IMG/VR virus record: IMGVR_UViG_3300035193_000067
Coordinates: 1 to 64,000 of that record
DNA from: a virus
Reading direction: 5' to 3' (one strand)
DNA length: 64,000 nt
In this document: in pieces, positions 7,433-14,813 of the stretch
Numbering within the stretch: position 1 is the stretch's first letter
How the letters are laid out: the number at the start of each line of letters is the position of its first letter
Notes under the pieces: model-generated
What the model was told of the DNA's origin: nothing
Seen by the model: only the letters and a program-made list of their open reading frames with translations
The model's database searches: none
Made by a program: the position numbers and the translations under genes

Positions 7433-7598
7433 TTAGTTCTCCTTGTTCATAATTATACATAGCTTCACGTATTCTACCTCTACGGTATGTATGAGTCCAG
7501 TTCTCCCATCCATACTTCGCTTGCTTCGAGATATATCTATCAAGATCATTCAGCTCCATCACTGCACCCTGGTATTCTTCTTCATTGGCTATTTTCAT
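7416..7598 (-). CDS. MKI-NEEEYQ family protein, 60 residues
   Basis: Start at the ATG 7598 (MKIANEEEYQGAVMELNDLD), chosen over an upstream in-frame ATG because AAGGA lies seven bases away and the shared family N-terminus begins here. The C-terminus is basic and aromatic. Function unknown. Confidence 0.6.
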   Translation of the reverse strand: MKIANEEEYQGAVMELNDLDRYISKQAKYGWENWTHTYRRGRIREAMYNYEQGELNENNQ

Positions 7599-7611
7599 AG
7601 TTTTTCCTTGT

Positions 7612-7863
7612 TCATACTTTTTCATACGTTATGTTAAACACATCTCCTTCGCATTTCTCAAACTCCCCAATAGACTTCCTTATAATATAATCCCCTTTTG
7701 TAAATAATACAAAACCGTCTAAAGTTTCTACATAAAATGAGTTTGAGCCCATCTCCCCAGGCTTCCATTTAATATTTCGCAGTTTCATAATCTCATCCCA
7801 GGAGGTTTTAGAAGCCTCCCAACGAACAGCCTCCGAGTACCCTTCTTCATTTGCTATTTTCAT
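7612..7863 (-). CDS. MKI-NEEEYQ family protein, 83 residues
   Basis: Start at the ATG 7863 (MKIANEEGYSEAVRWEAS) with AAGGA upstream. This is the first gene of the four-member array. After the shared start it has a beta-rich domain (FYVETLDGFVLFTKGDYIIR), whose GDYIIR segment resembles the GDYIIKGV strand of the protein at 34687-34962. Function unknown. Confidence 0.62.
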   Translation of the reverse strand: MKIANEEGYSEAVRWEASKTSWDEIMKLRNIKWKPGEMGSNSFYVETLDGFVLFTKGDYIIRKSIGEFEKCEGDVFNITYEKV

Positions 7864-7876
7864 AATTTTTCCTTTT

Positions 7877-8188
7877 TCAATAACGCTCACTGTAACGTAA
7901 TTTAAGCTCATTAAATGCTTCAACAGGGGAATTGTTTAACGAAAGTACACTCGGGTCTTCAAAAGACAGTATCTTCTCACCTTCCTCAGGAGTCAGCAGG
8001 AAACAACATTTGAAATAGCTTCTCTGAGGATTCTGCATAACAAATACATTATCCTTCTCTTTTCCGGTATTATGATAATTGACACAGTAATCCAGGAATC
8101 CAATCTGCCACTGATCGTGAGGGTCTCTGTCAGAATACTTACAGCAAAGAACATAATCTCCATGCGCTGCTGAATACACCCTTCTCAT
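7877..8188 (-). CDS. Hypothetical protein, 103 residues
   Basis: Starts MRRVYSAAHGDYVLCCKYSD directly after the stop codon of the upstream gene (TAGATG), using the SD embedded in that gene's last codons. It contains several Cys and aromatic residues and looks globular. No family recognised. Confidence 0.55.
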   Translation of the reverse strand: MRRVYSAAHGDYVLCCKYSDRDPHDQWQIGFLDYCVNYHNTGKEKDNVFVMQNPQRSYFKCCFLLTPEEGEKILSFEDPSVLSLNNSPVEAFNELKLRYSERY

Positions 8189-8356
8189 CTACTCCTCCAA
8201 ATCCTCCGGCAGATCTGTTTCAGTCAGCTGTTCCTCGTTCTCATCATTTTGTATCAGCGCTTTTGACAAGAGGTCTTCAGCTATTAGTGAGAAACCTCTG
8301 TATATATTTACCATACCCATAACCTTACTATAGCTTGTCCTTTTTCTAACCCGCAT
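8189..8356 (-). CDS. Hypothetical protein, 55 residues, DLPEDLEE C-terminus
   Basis: An ATG at 8356 with TTGGAGGAG upstream opens a 55-codon frame (MRVRKRTSYSKVMGMVNIY at the start). It ends TDLPEDLEE, the same C-terminus as the product of 8969-9166. The DNA encoding that end (GGAGGATTTGGAGGAG) doubles as the ribosome-binding site for the next gene, whose ATG follows the stop directly. Confidence 0.65.
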   Translation of the reverse strand: MRVRKRTSYSKVMGMVNIYRGFSLIAEDLLSKALIQNDENEEQLTETDLPEDLEE

Positions 8357-8371
8357 TTACTCCTCCAAATA

Positions 8372-8968
8372 CTACCAGTTTGATTCAGAATGTGCTGCTA
8401 GATATGATTGGTACCATAAATCAGATGCACGATCTTCTGCTTCTTCTGCACGTTTAATTCTACGTTGTTGTTCGCGAGTATACTCATAATACTGAGGAGC
8501 ATAAAGAGTACTGATCTCTGGTGTTTTACGATTATGAGGTAAAAAATTTACATAAGGCATACCACTTTCGATATAACCATAAAAGATTTTCCTATTTCCA
8601 GTTATTCTCGCACAAAATGTGAGTTTTGCATTTCCTCCAATAATAGCATTTTGTTCTACTGTTGCATGTGAATCTAATTCTGCATTATCAGTTACATGAC
8701 AATTTCCACGCAATTTTGCATAACCAGAAATATCTGCGTTTCCCGACACTATTGCATTTTCACTTACTTCAGCGTCTTCGTATACTTTAGCATTATCGTA
8801 AACGAAGCAAGACCCTTCATGAGATAAATTTGACTCCTTACGAATATAACCTCCTACTAAACCGTCCGTAATTCTTCTGATTCTGTATAAAGTACGACCT
8901 TTAAACTCAACTGTTTCACCTGTAAACTCGTATTTCTTTTCTAATTGTTTGTCAGAATTAATTACCAT
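8372..8968 (-). CDS. Hexapeptide-repeat (left-handed beta-helix) protein
   Basis: Residues 55-130 carry successive short repeats such as VYDNAKVYEDAEVSENAIVS, GNADISGYAKLRGN, VTDNAELDSHATVEQNAIIGGNAKL, the pattern of left-handed parallel beta-helix (LbH) proteins. Transferases with this fold exist, but phage and bacterial proteins of this short type are generally uncharacterised and may simply be structural. The C-terminal 50 residues are charged helix. Its SD lies inside the last codons of the gene upstream. Confidence 0.75.
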   Translation of the reverse strand: MVINSDKQLEKKYEFTGETVEFKGRTLYRIRRITDGLVGGYIRKESNLSHEGSCFVYDNAKVYEDAEVSENAIVSGNADISGYAKLRGNCHVTDNAELDSHATVEQNAIIGGNAKLTFCARITGNRKIFYGYIESGMPYVNFLPHNRKTPEISTLYAPQYYEYTREQQRRIKRAEEAEDRASDLWYQSYLAAHSESNW

Positions 8969-9166
8969 CTACTCCTCCAAGTCCTCCGGCAGATCTTCCG
9001 GAGAAGCTACCTGAAGAACAACCATGTTGTCAAGAAACTTGTCAATATCCGACAGTACTGCATCAATGCTCTCCATTTTCCTGGAACGGGCAATCTCACT
9101 GATAATGAGAACGATGAAAACAAACACTGACAGATAATTATTCACTAATTCAATTAAATACTCCAA
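8969..9166 (-). CDS. Small membrane protein with DLPEDLEE C-terminus, 65 residues
   Basis: The best start is a TTG at 9166, six bases after AGGAGG; an earlier TTG in frame has no SD. Residues 10-27 (NYLSVFVFIVLIISEIA) form one transmembrane helix, then a cytoplasmic-looking charged tail ending SPEDLPEDLEE. The tail repeats that of the product of 8189-8356. It is the first gene after a strong promoter (9207-9235). A holin or membrane-anchored regulator are possibilities only. Confidence 0.65.
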   Translation of the reverse strand: MEYLIELVNNYLSVFVFIVLIISEIARSRKMESIDAVLSDIDKFLDNMVVLQVASPEDLPEDLEE

Positions 9167-9206
9167 GATAATCCTCCTGTTTGAGAGCAATTAATACGAC
9201 ACTATT

Positions 9207-9235
9207 TATATAAGGATTGTTTAAAGACTTGTCAA
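9207..9235 (-). promoter_or_regulatory. Strong sigma70-type promoter
   Basis: TTGACA (9230-9235), a 17-base spacer and TATATA (9207-9212) followed by AATAG give a near-consensus bacterial housekeeping promoter reading leftwards. The TTGACA overlaps the stop codon of the gene at 9232-9360. It would drive the accessory cluster from 9166 downwards and is probably recognised by host RNA polymerase, so an early promoter. Confidence 0.7.
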
Positions 9236-9360
9236 GGGAGAGTTTTGATAAATGCGAGAACAAGTACCAGGAACTGGGCAAAAAGAAGACTTGTCCAAAC
9301 CTTGGTCAACGGGCTGTGCCTGTGAAATACTACAATCTTGTTGGCTAGAGATTTCATCAT
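9232..9360 (-). CDS. Small membrane protein, 42 residues
   Basis: An ATG at 9360 with AAGGA five to six bases upstream overlaps the preceding stop (ATGATGA). The product starts MMKSLANKIVVFHRHSPLTK and has one hydrophobic helix (WTSLLFAQFLVLVLAFI) near the C-terminus, preceded by basic residues, implying N-in topology. No family recognised; a small holin-like or membrane regulator is conceivable. Confidence 0.6.
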   Translation of the reverse strand: MMKSLANKIVVFHRHSPLTKVWTSLLFAQFLVLVLAFIKTLP

Positions 9361-9557
9361 AATATTCCTTTTTTGCGCAGATCTGCCAAAACCTGTTGAA
9401 CAAGCTCACGAGACTCAAACTTTTCATTGGCTGCTACAAGTATGTCAAGATCCTCCAATCCTGCATCAATCATTTTAAGAATGAACGATTTTACCACAGG
9501 ATAGGATTCTCGGGAAGTCTGGGCAGATCTGGTTGAGGCGGACATGGTTCTTACCAT
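9357..9557 (-). CDS. Small helical protein with an STRSAQ motif, 66 residues
   Basis: Either of two ATGs (9557 or 9545) may start it; neither has a clear SD. Near the N-terminus it has ASTRSAQTS, matching the ASRRSAQ linkers of the next gene upstream (9551-10453) at both protein and DNA level. The rest is one helical domain (MIDAGLEDLDILVAANEKFE). It looks like a detached module of that protein family. Confidence 0.6.
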   Translation of the reverse strand: MVRTMSASTRSAQTSRESYPVVKSFILKMIDAGLEDLDILVAANEKFESRELVQQVLADLRKKGIL

Positions 9558-10453
9558 GCTTCCAGGAAATCCTGGGCAACTTCCTGCCAGTTTACCTCAG
9601 AAACAGCACCTCTCATAAGGTCTGCATAAACACCATCAAGTTCAGGAGCCATCTCATCAAACATAGACTCAATGTACTGTCCCAGAGCATAAGCATCTTC
9701 TGATTCTGCAGCAGCTTCCTGTACCATATCATACAAGCCTTGATCATTACTGATCCACAAAGCTACCGCCCATGTGGAATAATTCGACCAACCCTGGTAC
9801 TCTTGAGCAGATCTGCGGGAGGCAACCAGACCATAAGCTTGAGCGTAATCGCTCGAAGAATACCCGGCTTCTTCCAGAGCTGACAGTACTTCAGGATTAC
9901 CTGAATCAATTGCCAACCGCATTGCCTCCGCGTCATCAACGGTAGGATCTGCCCCTTGAGAAAGCAGAGAAGCCACCTGTGCAGCATCTCCTGAGTCTAC
10001 AGCCTGTTTAAGCTCGTCATCCAAACCCCACTGATCATAACTGCCCTGATCCCAACCTTCCATCTGTGCCAGCTTGGTAGGTGCACCCTGTGCAGATCTG
10101 CGGGAGGCTCTCATACCTTTACTCTCCCAGAAAGGAGCATACGCAAAAGGAACATCCAACCACCTACCGGATCCATCATCTGCATTGAAGGGCTCATAGC
10201 TATCCCCAAACTCTTCAATTATAGCACGTGCTTCAGGACTGTCTTTTACATACAAATCACTCTCATGATTATCTGTCTCAATACCTGCTTCCTGTAAAGC
10301 CTGATACAGAGAAGATCCACCCTCTTCCTGAGCCTTCTTAGCATAAGGAGAATCTTCCCCATACTGAGCATACCCTTCCCCGGCTTCTGTTGCAATGCGC
10401 TGAATAGCATCAGCTCCCAGCGGTTTACGTTTGTTCAATTGTCTGTAATCCAT
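9551..10453 (-). CDS. Modular protein: N-domain, ankyrin-like module, GW-NY-TW module, 300 residues
   Basis: Three modules are separated by the same linker. Residues 1-115 are acidic with a WLDVPFAYAPFWESKG segment. ASRRSAQ (116-122) precedes an ankyrin-like module (AVDSGDAAQVASLLSQGADP and AIDSGNPEVLSALEEAGY). A second ASRRSAQ (211-217) precedes YQGWSNYSTWAVALWISN up to VNWQEVAQDFLEAW. The last module recurs in 23158-24210 and, diverged, in 19154-21550; I associate the GWxNYxTW motif with a phage domain of unknown function (DUF7249, from memory). The linker could be a processing site. Virion or ejected protein is a guess. Confidence 0.75.
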   Translation of the reverse strand: MDYRQLNKRKPLGADAIQRIATEAGEGYAQYGEDSPYAKKAQEEGGSSLYQALQEAGIETDNHESDLYVKDSPEARAIIEEFGDSYEPFNADDGSGRWLDVPFAYAPFWESKGMRASRRSAQGAPTKLAQMEGWDQGSYDQWGLDDELKQAVDSGDAAQVASLLSQGADPTVDDAEAMRLAIDSGNPEVLSALEEAGYSSSDYAQAYGLVASRRSAQEYQGWSNYSTWAVALWISNDQGLYDMVQEAAAESEDAYALGQYIESMFDEMAPELDGVYADLMRGAVSEVNWQEVAQDFLEAW

Positions 10454-10465
10454 TTTTAAAACCTC

Positions 10466-10909
10466 TTAAAATTTTGTTGAGGGCTTGTTGTATACCCTGT
10501 TAAACACATTTACACTACTCTGCAGTGATCTGTCAAGCAAACCATCCAGCAAATCGATAATTTCTTCCTGAGAAAGTTTATTCAGATCTCCGTATTCCTC
10601 TCTCAGCTGCTGTACAAGCTCCGGAGGTGCATACTGAAGAATCTCACTCTCCAGGACATCCACCAGTCCTTCACCGGTCTCCAGATTGATTTCAGCAGAT
10701 ATTTTCAACTTCTCCTCCATCTGCTCCAACCCGTCATAGTAATCTGAGAACTCCTCCAGATGATCTGTTGCAATCTCCAAAGCAGTCTCAACATCATCAG
10801 TATGCTCAAACTCCACCAGAATACCCTTCAACAGCTGCTTCTGATCATACTTTGACAGATCCTTACCATCCGCCTTGCCGCCTGGTATTTTATCCGTCAA
10901 GACAGGCAT
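10466..10909 (-). CDS. DUF5661-like protein, 147 residues
   Basis: The N-terminal half has KIPGGKADGKDLSKYD, QLLKGILVEFEHTDD and EIATDHLEEFSDYYDGLE, the hallmark order of the DUF5661 family, which is found in phages and environmental bacteria and has no known activity. The His residues in EHT and DHL are candidate metal ligands. A second half of about 70 residues is acidic and helical and is not part of the family domain. It overlaps the upstream gene by one base. Confidence 0.75.
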   Translation of the reverse strand: MPVLTDKIPGGKADGKDLSKYDQKQLLKGILVEFEHTDDVETALEIATDHLEEFSDYYDGLEQMEEKLKISAEINLETGEGLVDVLESEILQYAPPELVQQLREEYGDLNKLSQEEIIDLLDGLLDRSLQSSVNVFNRVYNKPSTKF

Positions 10910-11208
10910 TACTGCACTTCCTCCTGTGTCTGTGTATCTATAGTGTACTGATTGAGTTCCTGGTTGGGTACTGCTGTAGTACCCTCAGGAACCTCTTCTC
11001 CGGCTGGAGCAAGGACTACGTTGGGATCAGTAGGTTCATTTTCAACAACCTGCATCTGATTTCCCATCTGATCTGTGACAATCTGCCCAGGCTGCACCAT
11101 GTTTGGATCTGTTACAGTCTGCTGCTGGGCTAAAAAGGTCCTGCATACATCATCTGCAACAGTTCTTTTATAGGTGTATTTTTTGTTTTTTGACGCCGTT
11201 AATTGCAT
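10909..11208 (-). CDS. Low-complexity Gln/Thr/Pro protein, 99 residues
   Basis: Start at ATG 11208 (MQLTASKNKKYTYKRTVADD) because AGGAGATAAA lies directly ahead. A short basic N-terminus precedes a flexible region rich in Gln, Thr, Val and Pro (TVTDPNMVQPGQIVTDQMGN). Such composition suits a disordered scaffold, linker or internal head peptide. No family recognised. Confidence 0.6.
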   Translation of the reverse strand: MQLTASKNKKYTYKRTVADDVCRTFLAQQQTVTDPNMVQPGQIVTDQMGNQMQVVENEPTDPNVVLAPAGEEVPEGTTAVPNQELNQYTIDTQTQEEVQ

Positions 11209-11279
11209 TTTATCTCCTAAAAAAGACAATGTTTTTATACTACCACAAATCAATGCGAAACACTTAATAAATAAGCTGT

Positions 11280-11519
11280 TTAGTCATTTTCTCTGAAATA
11301 TGACTCGAAATCCAGCTGCTCAGTCTTCCCGCAGCCTTGACAGATCTTTGACAGCTCCACTCCAAAGGCTATACATTTCCAGGTAGCCTCTGCCCAGAAG
11401 TGTCCGCCAACGCTGATACAGTACTCCTGCAGCTCTCTCCAGGAGATCTTGTTAAAGTCTGCGGTAGCCTTGTGGATAAGATCACGCCGTGCCTGATCTA
11501 TCTCAAATTTCTTACGCAA
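11280..11519 (-). CDS. Hypothetical zinc-binding protein, 79 residues
   Basis: The frame opens with a TTG at 11519; the SD is poor, so the exact start is uncertain. It contains a helical N-terminus, then HFWAEATWKCIAFG and KICQGCGKTEQLD, where the Cys residues could form a zinc site. It sits between dUTPase and a low-complexity protein. No family recognised. Confidence 0.5.
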   Translation of the reverse strand: MRKKFEIDQARRDLIHKATADFNKISWRELQEYCISVGGHFWAEATWKCIAFGVELSKICQGCGKTEQLDFESYFREND

Positions 11520-11570
11520 AACCTTTCGGATCCCCTCATGAGACAGTTAAAAACCCTTCCTGAAACAGGA

Positions 11571-12071
11571 TTACTCTTCAGAGACTTCTTCAGTTTCTGC
11601 ATCAGTGCTGCCAAAACCTCCAGTACGTACTTCCGAGACTTCATCATCCTCCACCAAACCATACTGAAGAAAGATTCCCTGCATAAATGCTTTACCGCAT
11701 TCCAACTCCAGGAACTTGCTTTCATTCGTATCGTTGGTAACCTTTGCCCAGATATGCCCCTCATTGTCTGCGTAGAAATAATCAGAATCTATAACACCAA
11801 CTGTGTTATCAAGTTGAATACGGTACTTAAAGCCAAGACTTGAACGAGGAAAAAGCAGCAATACCCATCCCGGATCCATCTCAACCCGTATACCTGTAGG
11901 AATCTTTACAGACTGATTAGGCCCTACAGAGATGGAATAGGGCATGAAGAAGTCATAACCAGCACTTCCGGCAGTAGCTCTTTTTGGCAGTTTGAGGTCT
12001 CTGTACGATCCATGGAACTTTTCTAAATCCTCCAACCACCGCTCTTCACTAACCTTATGAAACTTTAACAT
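11571..12071 (-). CDS. dut: dUTP diphosphatase (trimeric dUTPase)
   Basis: Hydrolyses dUTP to dUMP, keeping uracil out of DNA and feeding thymidylate synthesis. Family motifs are visible in order: AGYDF (37-41), PRSSLG (75-80), NTVGVIDSDY (89-98, with catalytic Asp) and RTGGFGSTD (149-157, the phosphate-capping motif). The 166-residue length is typical. It follows nrdG by 11 bases, forming a nucleotide-metabolism cassette with NrdH, NrdD and NrdG; ThyX at 53368 would use its product. Confidence 0.95.
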   Translation of the reverse strand: MLKFHKVSEERWLEDLEKFHGSYRDLKLPKRATAGSAGYDFFMPYSISVGPNQSVKIPTGIRVEMDPGWVLLLFPRSSLGFKYRIQLDNTVGVIDSDYFYADNEGHIWAKVTNDTNESKFLELECGKAFMQGIFLQYGLVEDDEVSEVRTGGFGSTDAETEEVSEE

Positions 12072-12082
12072 TTTTAACCTTT

Positions 12083-12565
12083 CTATGAAACTTTTACAGC
12101 ATACTGATTTTTTGATGCAAGACGCACACCCAGAACCTCATCAAACACTGATTCAGTATCTGGAATATATCTCCCGAATTTAATAACCACGTTTGGAAAA
12201 TCTGTCAAGAGCTTTAGCATCGCATCTACCTCAGATTCTGTATACCCTGTATAAATTACAAAATCATCAGAAACTCCCTGAGATCTGAAGTAACTCAACA
12301 GATCCAGAACTTCCCAGAACTGATCAAACGGCTCCAGCCCACCAACTACAACAGCCTGTGTCAACGGGTTGGACAGGTACCTCTCCAGAACCTCTTCCTT
12401 TGGGATCTTTACAGTCTTCAAACGTGCCTGAAGAGAGTTCTGACAGATCTCGACAGGGAATCCTCCTTCTTTGCAGCACTTCCAGGTACAACCAATTGAG
12501 ACAAGCAGCATGGATGTCTTTTTGTAATCCTGGAAGACTTCATCAACTATCTGCTTAACTCTCAT
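12083..12565 (-). CDS. nrdG: Anaerobic ribonucleotide reductase activase (radical SAM), variant Cys motif
   Basis: A 160-residue protein that should use SAM and a 4Fe-4S cluster to install the glycyl radical on NrdD, encoded just upstream with a four-base overlap. The cluster region is GCTWKCCKEGGFPVEICQN: Cys26 and Cys30 match the first two ligands of CxxxCxxC, but position 33 is Glu, with Cys31 and Cys41 nearby as alternative third ligands. VVVGGLEPFDQFWEVLDLL corresponds to the GGEP region and VIYTGYTESEV to a following strand. Identity is supported by context. Confidence 0.82.
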   Translation of the reverse strand: MRVKQIVDEVFQDYKKTSMLLVSIGCTWKCCKEGGFPVEICQNSLQARLKTVKIPKEEVLERYLSNPLTQAVVVGGLEPFDQFWEVLDLLSYFRSQGVSDDFVIYTGYTESEVDAMLKLLTDFPNVVIKFGRYIPDTESVFDEVLGVRLASKNQYAVKVS

Positions 12566-14481
12566 TTAAAGAAGTCCTCTTTTATGGAGTACCACTGTCT
12601 CTTGTCAAATTCAATCTTGCGCTCTTTCGAGTACGATGATTGAGGTACAAGAAAGCCTACAACCCGTGAGTAAGTGTCTACCTTTGGCTTACCGCATTCC
12701 GGACAGATCTCCCCGAAGAATCCGTGAGATGCTTCGCAGACTGAAATCCTGGTATTGTATGCATGATAGATAACACCTGAAGCAGCAACATGATTGAGCA
12801 TCTCCCAGGCCTGATCAGTATCTGCAAAAGGTCCGTCAATATTAATGTGAGAGATCTGCCCGCCTCCACACTTCCTGTCAAGAATTGATCCTAAACGGAT
12901 CTTTTCAGCAATTGTACATTTCTCCATCAGAGGTATCCACTGGTTTGAATAGATGAAATGTTGATTGTGTTGAGGATATAACCAGTTGTCTTTGCTGCAC
13001 AGAACCACGTTAGCCCTTTCAGCAGGAACCGCTTCAACATTCAGTGAATAATCAAAAGTGTAGGAGTCCTTTACCTGGTTGATTGTGTCAAGAATCCTTG
13101 AAGCAAACTCAAGACCTTTTTCAGAATAAGACTTGTTGCCAAACAGATCTGTGTCAATGTACCCAAAATGATCAACCGCTTCAAACATTGCAGTAATACC
13201 GATAGTGTTGTACTGCTTACTCAACTCTATCAACCCGTGAGTATAATTTGGAAGAAGACCCTTTTCAATATTTCTTCTGATGATATTTCGCACAACATCC
13301 AAAACCGTAATGCAGATGTCCAAACGATCTTTCAGTATACTGATGAAGGCTTCCTCAGATCTGGATTCCAGTGCAATTCTCCTGAGGTTGATTGTATTGA
13401 CCTTTACGCTTCCAATTGACAGAGAAGTACCGCCGATAGAGTTAATGAATGCATCCAGTTTCGTGAGATCTGTAGTAAGTCTGCAGCAGGAACTTAAGCT
13501 GGTGACAGATTCTCCTACATAGAAATTGGAATCGTACCAAAGAGTATTGTGATCACTGCACCATCTCGCAAACTCTTCATCCACAAACTTACCATCCTGA
13601 TAGAGCAATGAAAAAGTCAGTACAGGGAACGTAAACATGTGTTTTCTGCGGACTTCTGCAACAACCTCCATAAAAGCTTTCTGATGCTCAATGATACCTT
13701 CTATGTGGTCTATTACGTACTCACCGTTTGGAAACTTCCTGCCTCCAAACAGCTCTGTCAGATACTCCCTGTCCATAATTGTGATATTCGTAAAGGCGCA
13801 TTCAGTTACTCTCAAATATTCCTGATTCAGATCGTAAAGAGTCTTCTGGAAACACTGTCTGCGATAGTATTCAGGATCTTTCAGATAGAATCCTTCAGAC
13901 ACGTCCTTGTGCCAGAAATAGTAAGAGTATAGCAGGTAACTGGGAAGACCCACAGCTCCGGCAGTTCTGTTTGCAGTCCAGCTGACAAACTCCAGCACAT
14001 GATCGCTGAAAGTTGTTAGGTGTTGAGGAGGATCTGTCTTCATATTGTTCATAAAGAACAGTCCTTTCTCAACAACCTGATCAAGATCATACGCGTAACA
14101 GTATGAAATCATTGAAGAATTTGAGCTATCGTGAATATATAAAGACCCGTTCCATTCCTCTTCCAGCCACTGCTCAGCCTTCTTCAAACTGTAAAGTTTT
14201 GATATTTCGTAAAAAATCTTGTTGAAAGAAAGCAGTTTTGTGTGAGGCTTCACCATATCTGAAAGAAGGGTTCTAATGTCGTGCGTACTGCTGTTTGCAT
14301 TTGCATCAATGGTAGTGTCTGCCACTGTATCAGCATCAATAAAATTATCTATGAAATCTGTAAAGTTTAAGTTCTCTGTATGGAAGCCATTCATTCTCTC
14401 GAAGTCTTCCCCGTATTTCTCCTTCATTCTGTTGAGAGCTGTCACAAAAGGCTTGTATAATTTTAAAGACTTAATGTCCAT
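12562..14481 (-). CDS. nrdD: Anaerobic (class III) ribonucleoside-triphosphate reductase
   Basis: Reduces ribonucleotides to deoxyribonucleotides by glycyl-radical chemistry. At the C-terminus a zinc motif CPEC (about 593-596) precedes SRVVGFLVP, whose Gly609 is the expected radical site. TGITAMFEAVDHFG-type (here IGITAMFEAVDHFGY) and VNLPR-like core segments such as SLSSCCRLTTDL fit the barrel. At 639 residues it is near T4 NrdD size, and there is no N-terminal ATP-cone, so allosteric activity control is probably absent. It is translated with NrdH (TAATG overlap). It implies an at least partly anaerobic host. Confidence 0.95.
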   Translation of the reverse strand: MDIKSLKLYKPFVTALNRMKEKYGEDFERMNGFHTENLNFTDFIDNFIDADTVADTTIDANANSSTHDIRTLLSDMVKPHTKLLSFNKIFYEISKLYSLKKAEQWLEEEWNGSLYIHDSSNSSMISYCYAYDLDQVVEKGLFFMNNMKTDPPQHLTTFSDHVLEFVSWTANRTAGAVGLPSYLLYSYYFWHKDVSEGFYLKDPEYYRRQCFQKTLYDLNQEYLRVTECAFTNITIMDREYLTELFGGRKFPNGEYVIDHIEGIIEHQKAFMEVVAEVRRKHMFTFPVLTFSLLYQDGKFVDEEFARWCSDHNTLWYDSNFYVGESVTSLSSCCRLTTDLTKLDAFINSIGGTSLSIGSVKVNTINLRRIALESRSEEAFISILKDRLDICITVLDVVRNIIRRNIEKGLLPNYTHGLIELSKQYNTIGITAMFEAVDHFGYIDTDLFGNKSYSEKGLEFASRILDTINQVKDSYTFDYSLNVEAVPAERANVVLCSKDNWLYPQHNQHFIYSNQWIPLMEKCTIAEKIRLGSILDRKCGGGQISHINIDGPFADTDQAWEMLNHVAASGVIYHAYNTRISVCEASHGFFGEICPECGKPKVDTYSRVVGFLVPQSSYSKERKIEFDKRQWYSIKEDFFK

Positions 14482-14693
14482 TATTTACCCCCGTTGGCAG
14501 CAACCCAGGCAACCGCATCTCTGAATAGTAATCTCTCTCCTTTTACGTTCAGCACCGGTACTGATTTTACTCCTATCGATATTAAATAATCCTTGTCGGT
14601 AACTTCTGTGTAGGACACTTCAGCAGCATCCAGCTTCTCCTGCAGAACTTTGCATTTTGGACATCCTGTATGGTACAGCACTATTTCAGACAT
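14481..14693 (-). CDS. Glutaredoxin/NrdH-like thiol reductant
   Basis: A 70-residue thioredoxin-fold protein with the redox pair in LYHTGCPKCKVLQ near the N-terminus and the cis-Pro segment VKSVPVLNVKGERLLF. It begins at the ATG 14693, behind AAGG, rather than at a TTG eight codons earlier. Being first in the NrdH-NrdD-NrdG run, it probably reduces the reductase's active-site cysteines. A 14-bp inverted repeat lies in its leader. Confidence 0.85.
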   Translation of the reverse strand: MSEIVLYHTGCPKCKVLQEKLDAAEVSYTEVTDKDYLISIGVKSVPVLNVKGERLLFRDAVAWVAANGGK

Positions 14694-14730
14694 TAAAAAA
14701 ACCTTTCTATTGAGCAAACGCTACCACAGA

Positions 14731-14769
14731 CTTAAACAGACCTGCCGCATACTGACAGATCTGTTTAAG
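14731..14769 (-). repeat. 14-bp inverted repeat in the nrdH-nrdD-nrdG leader
   Basis: Arms CTTAAACAGACCTG (14731-14744) and CAGATCTGTTTAAG (14756-14769) are inverted copies with one mismatch that would be a G-U pair in the transcript, and flank an 11-base loop. No T-run follows, so it does not look like a terminator. It lies about 38 bases before the nrdH start and could be a protein operator or RNA regulatory hairpin. Confidence 0.75.
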
Positions 14770-14785
14770 CAAAATTAACAGTATC

Positions 14786-14813
14786 TATTTAAATATTATT
14801 TTGACTTTGTCAA
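14786..14813 (-). promoter_or_regulatory. Possible promoter for the ribonucleotide reductase cassette
   Basis: TTGACA (14808-14813) overlaps the end of the preceding gene, and TAAATA (14786-14791) follows after 16 bases in an A/T-rich stretch. The inverted repeat at 14731-14769 would then lie just downstream of the start point, a common place for an operator. The -10 matches only in part. Confidence 0.4.

Noticed and set aside
9357-10453. Repeated GCAGATCTGCGGGAGGC DNA as a regulatory element
   Set aside because: It is in frame and codes for the ASRRSAQ linker each time, so protein-level repetition explains it.
10466-10560. TTGACA inside the DUF5661-like gene as a promoter
   Set aside because: It is coding sequence with no -10 at 16-18 bases; other genes contain the same hexamer by codon use.
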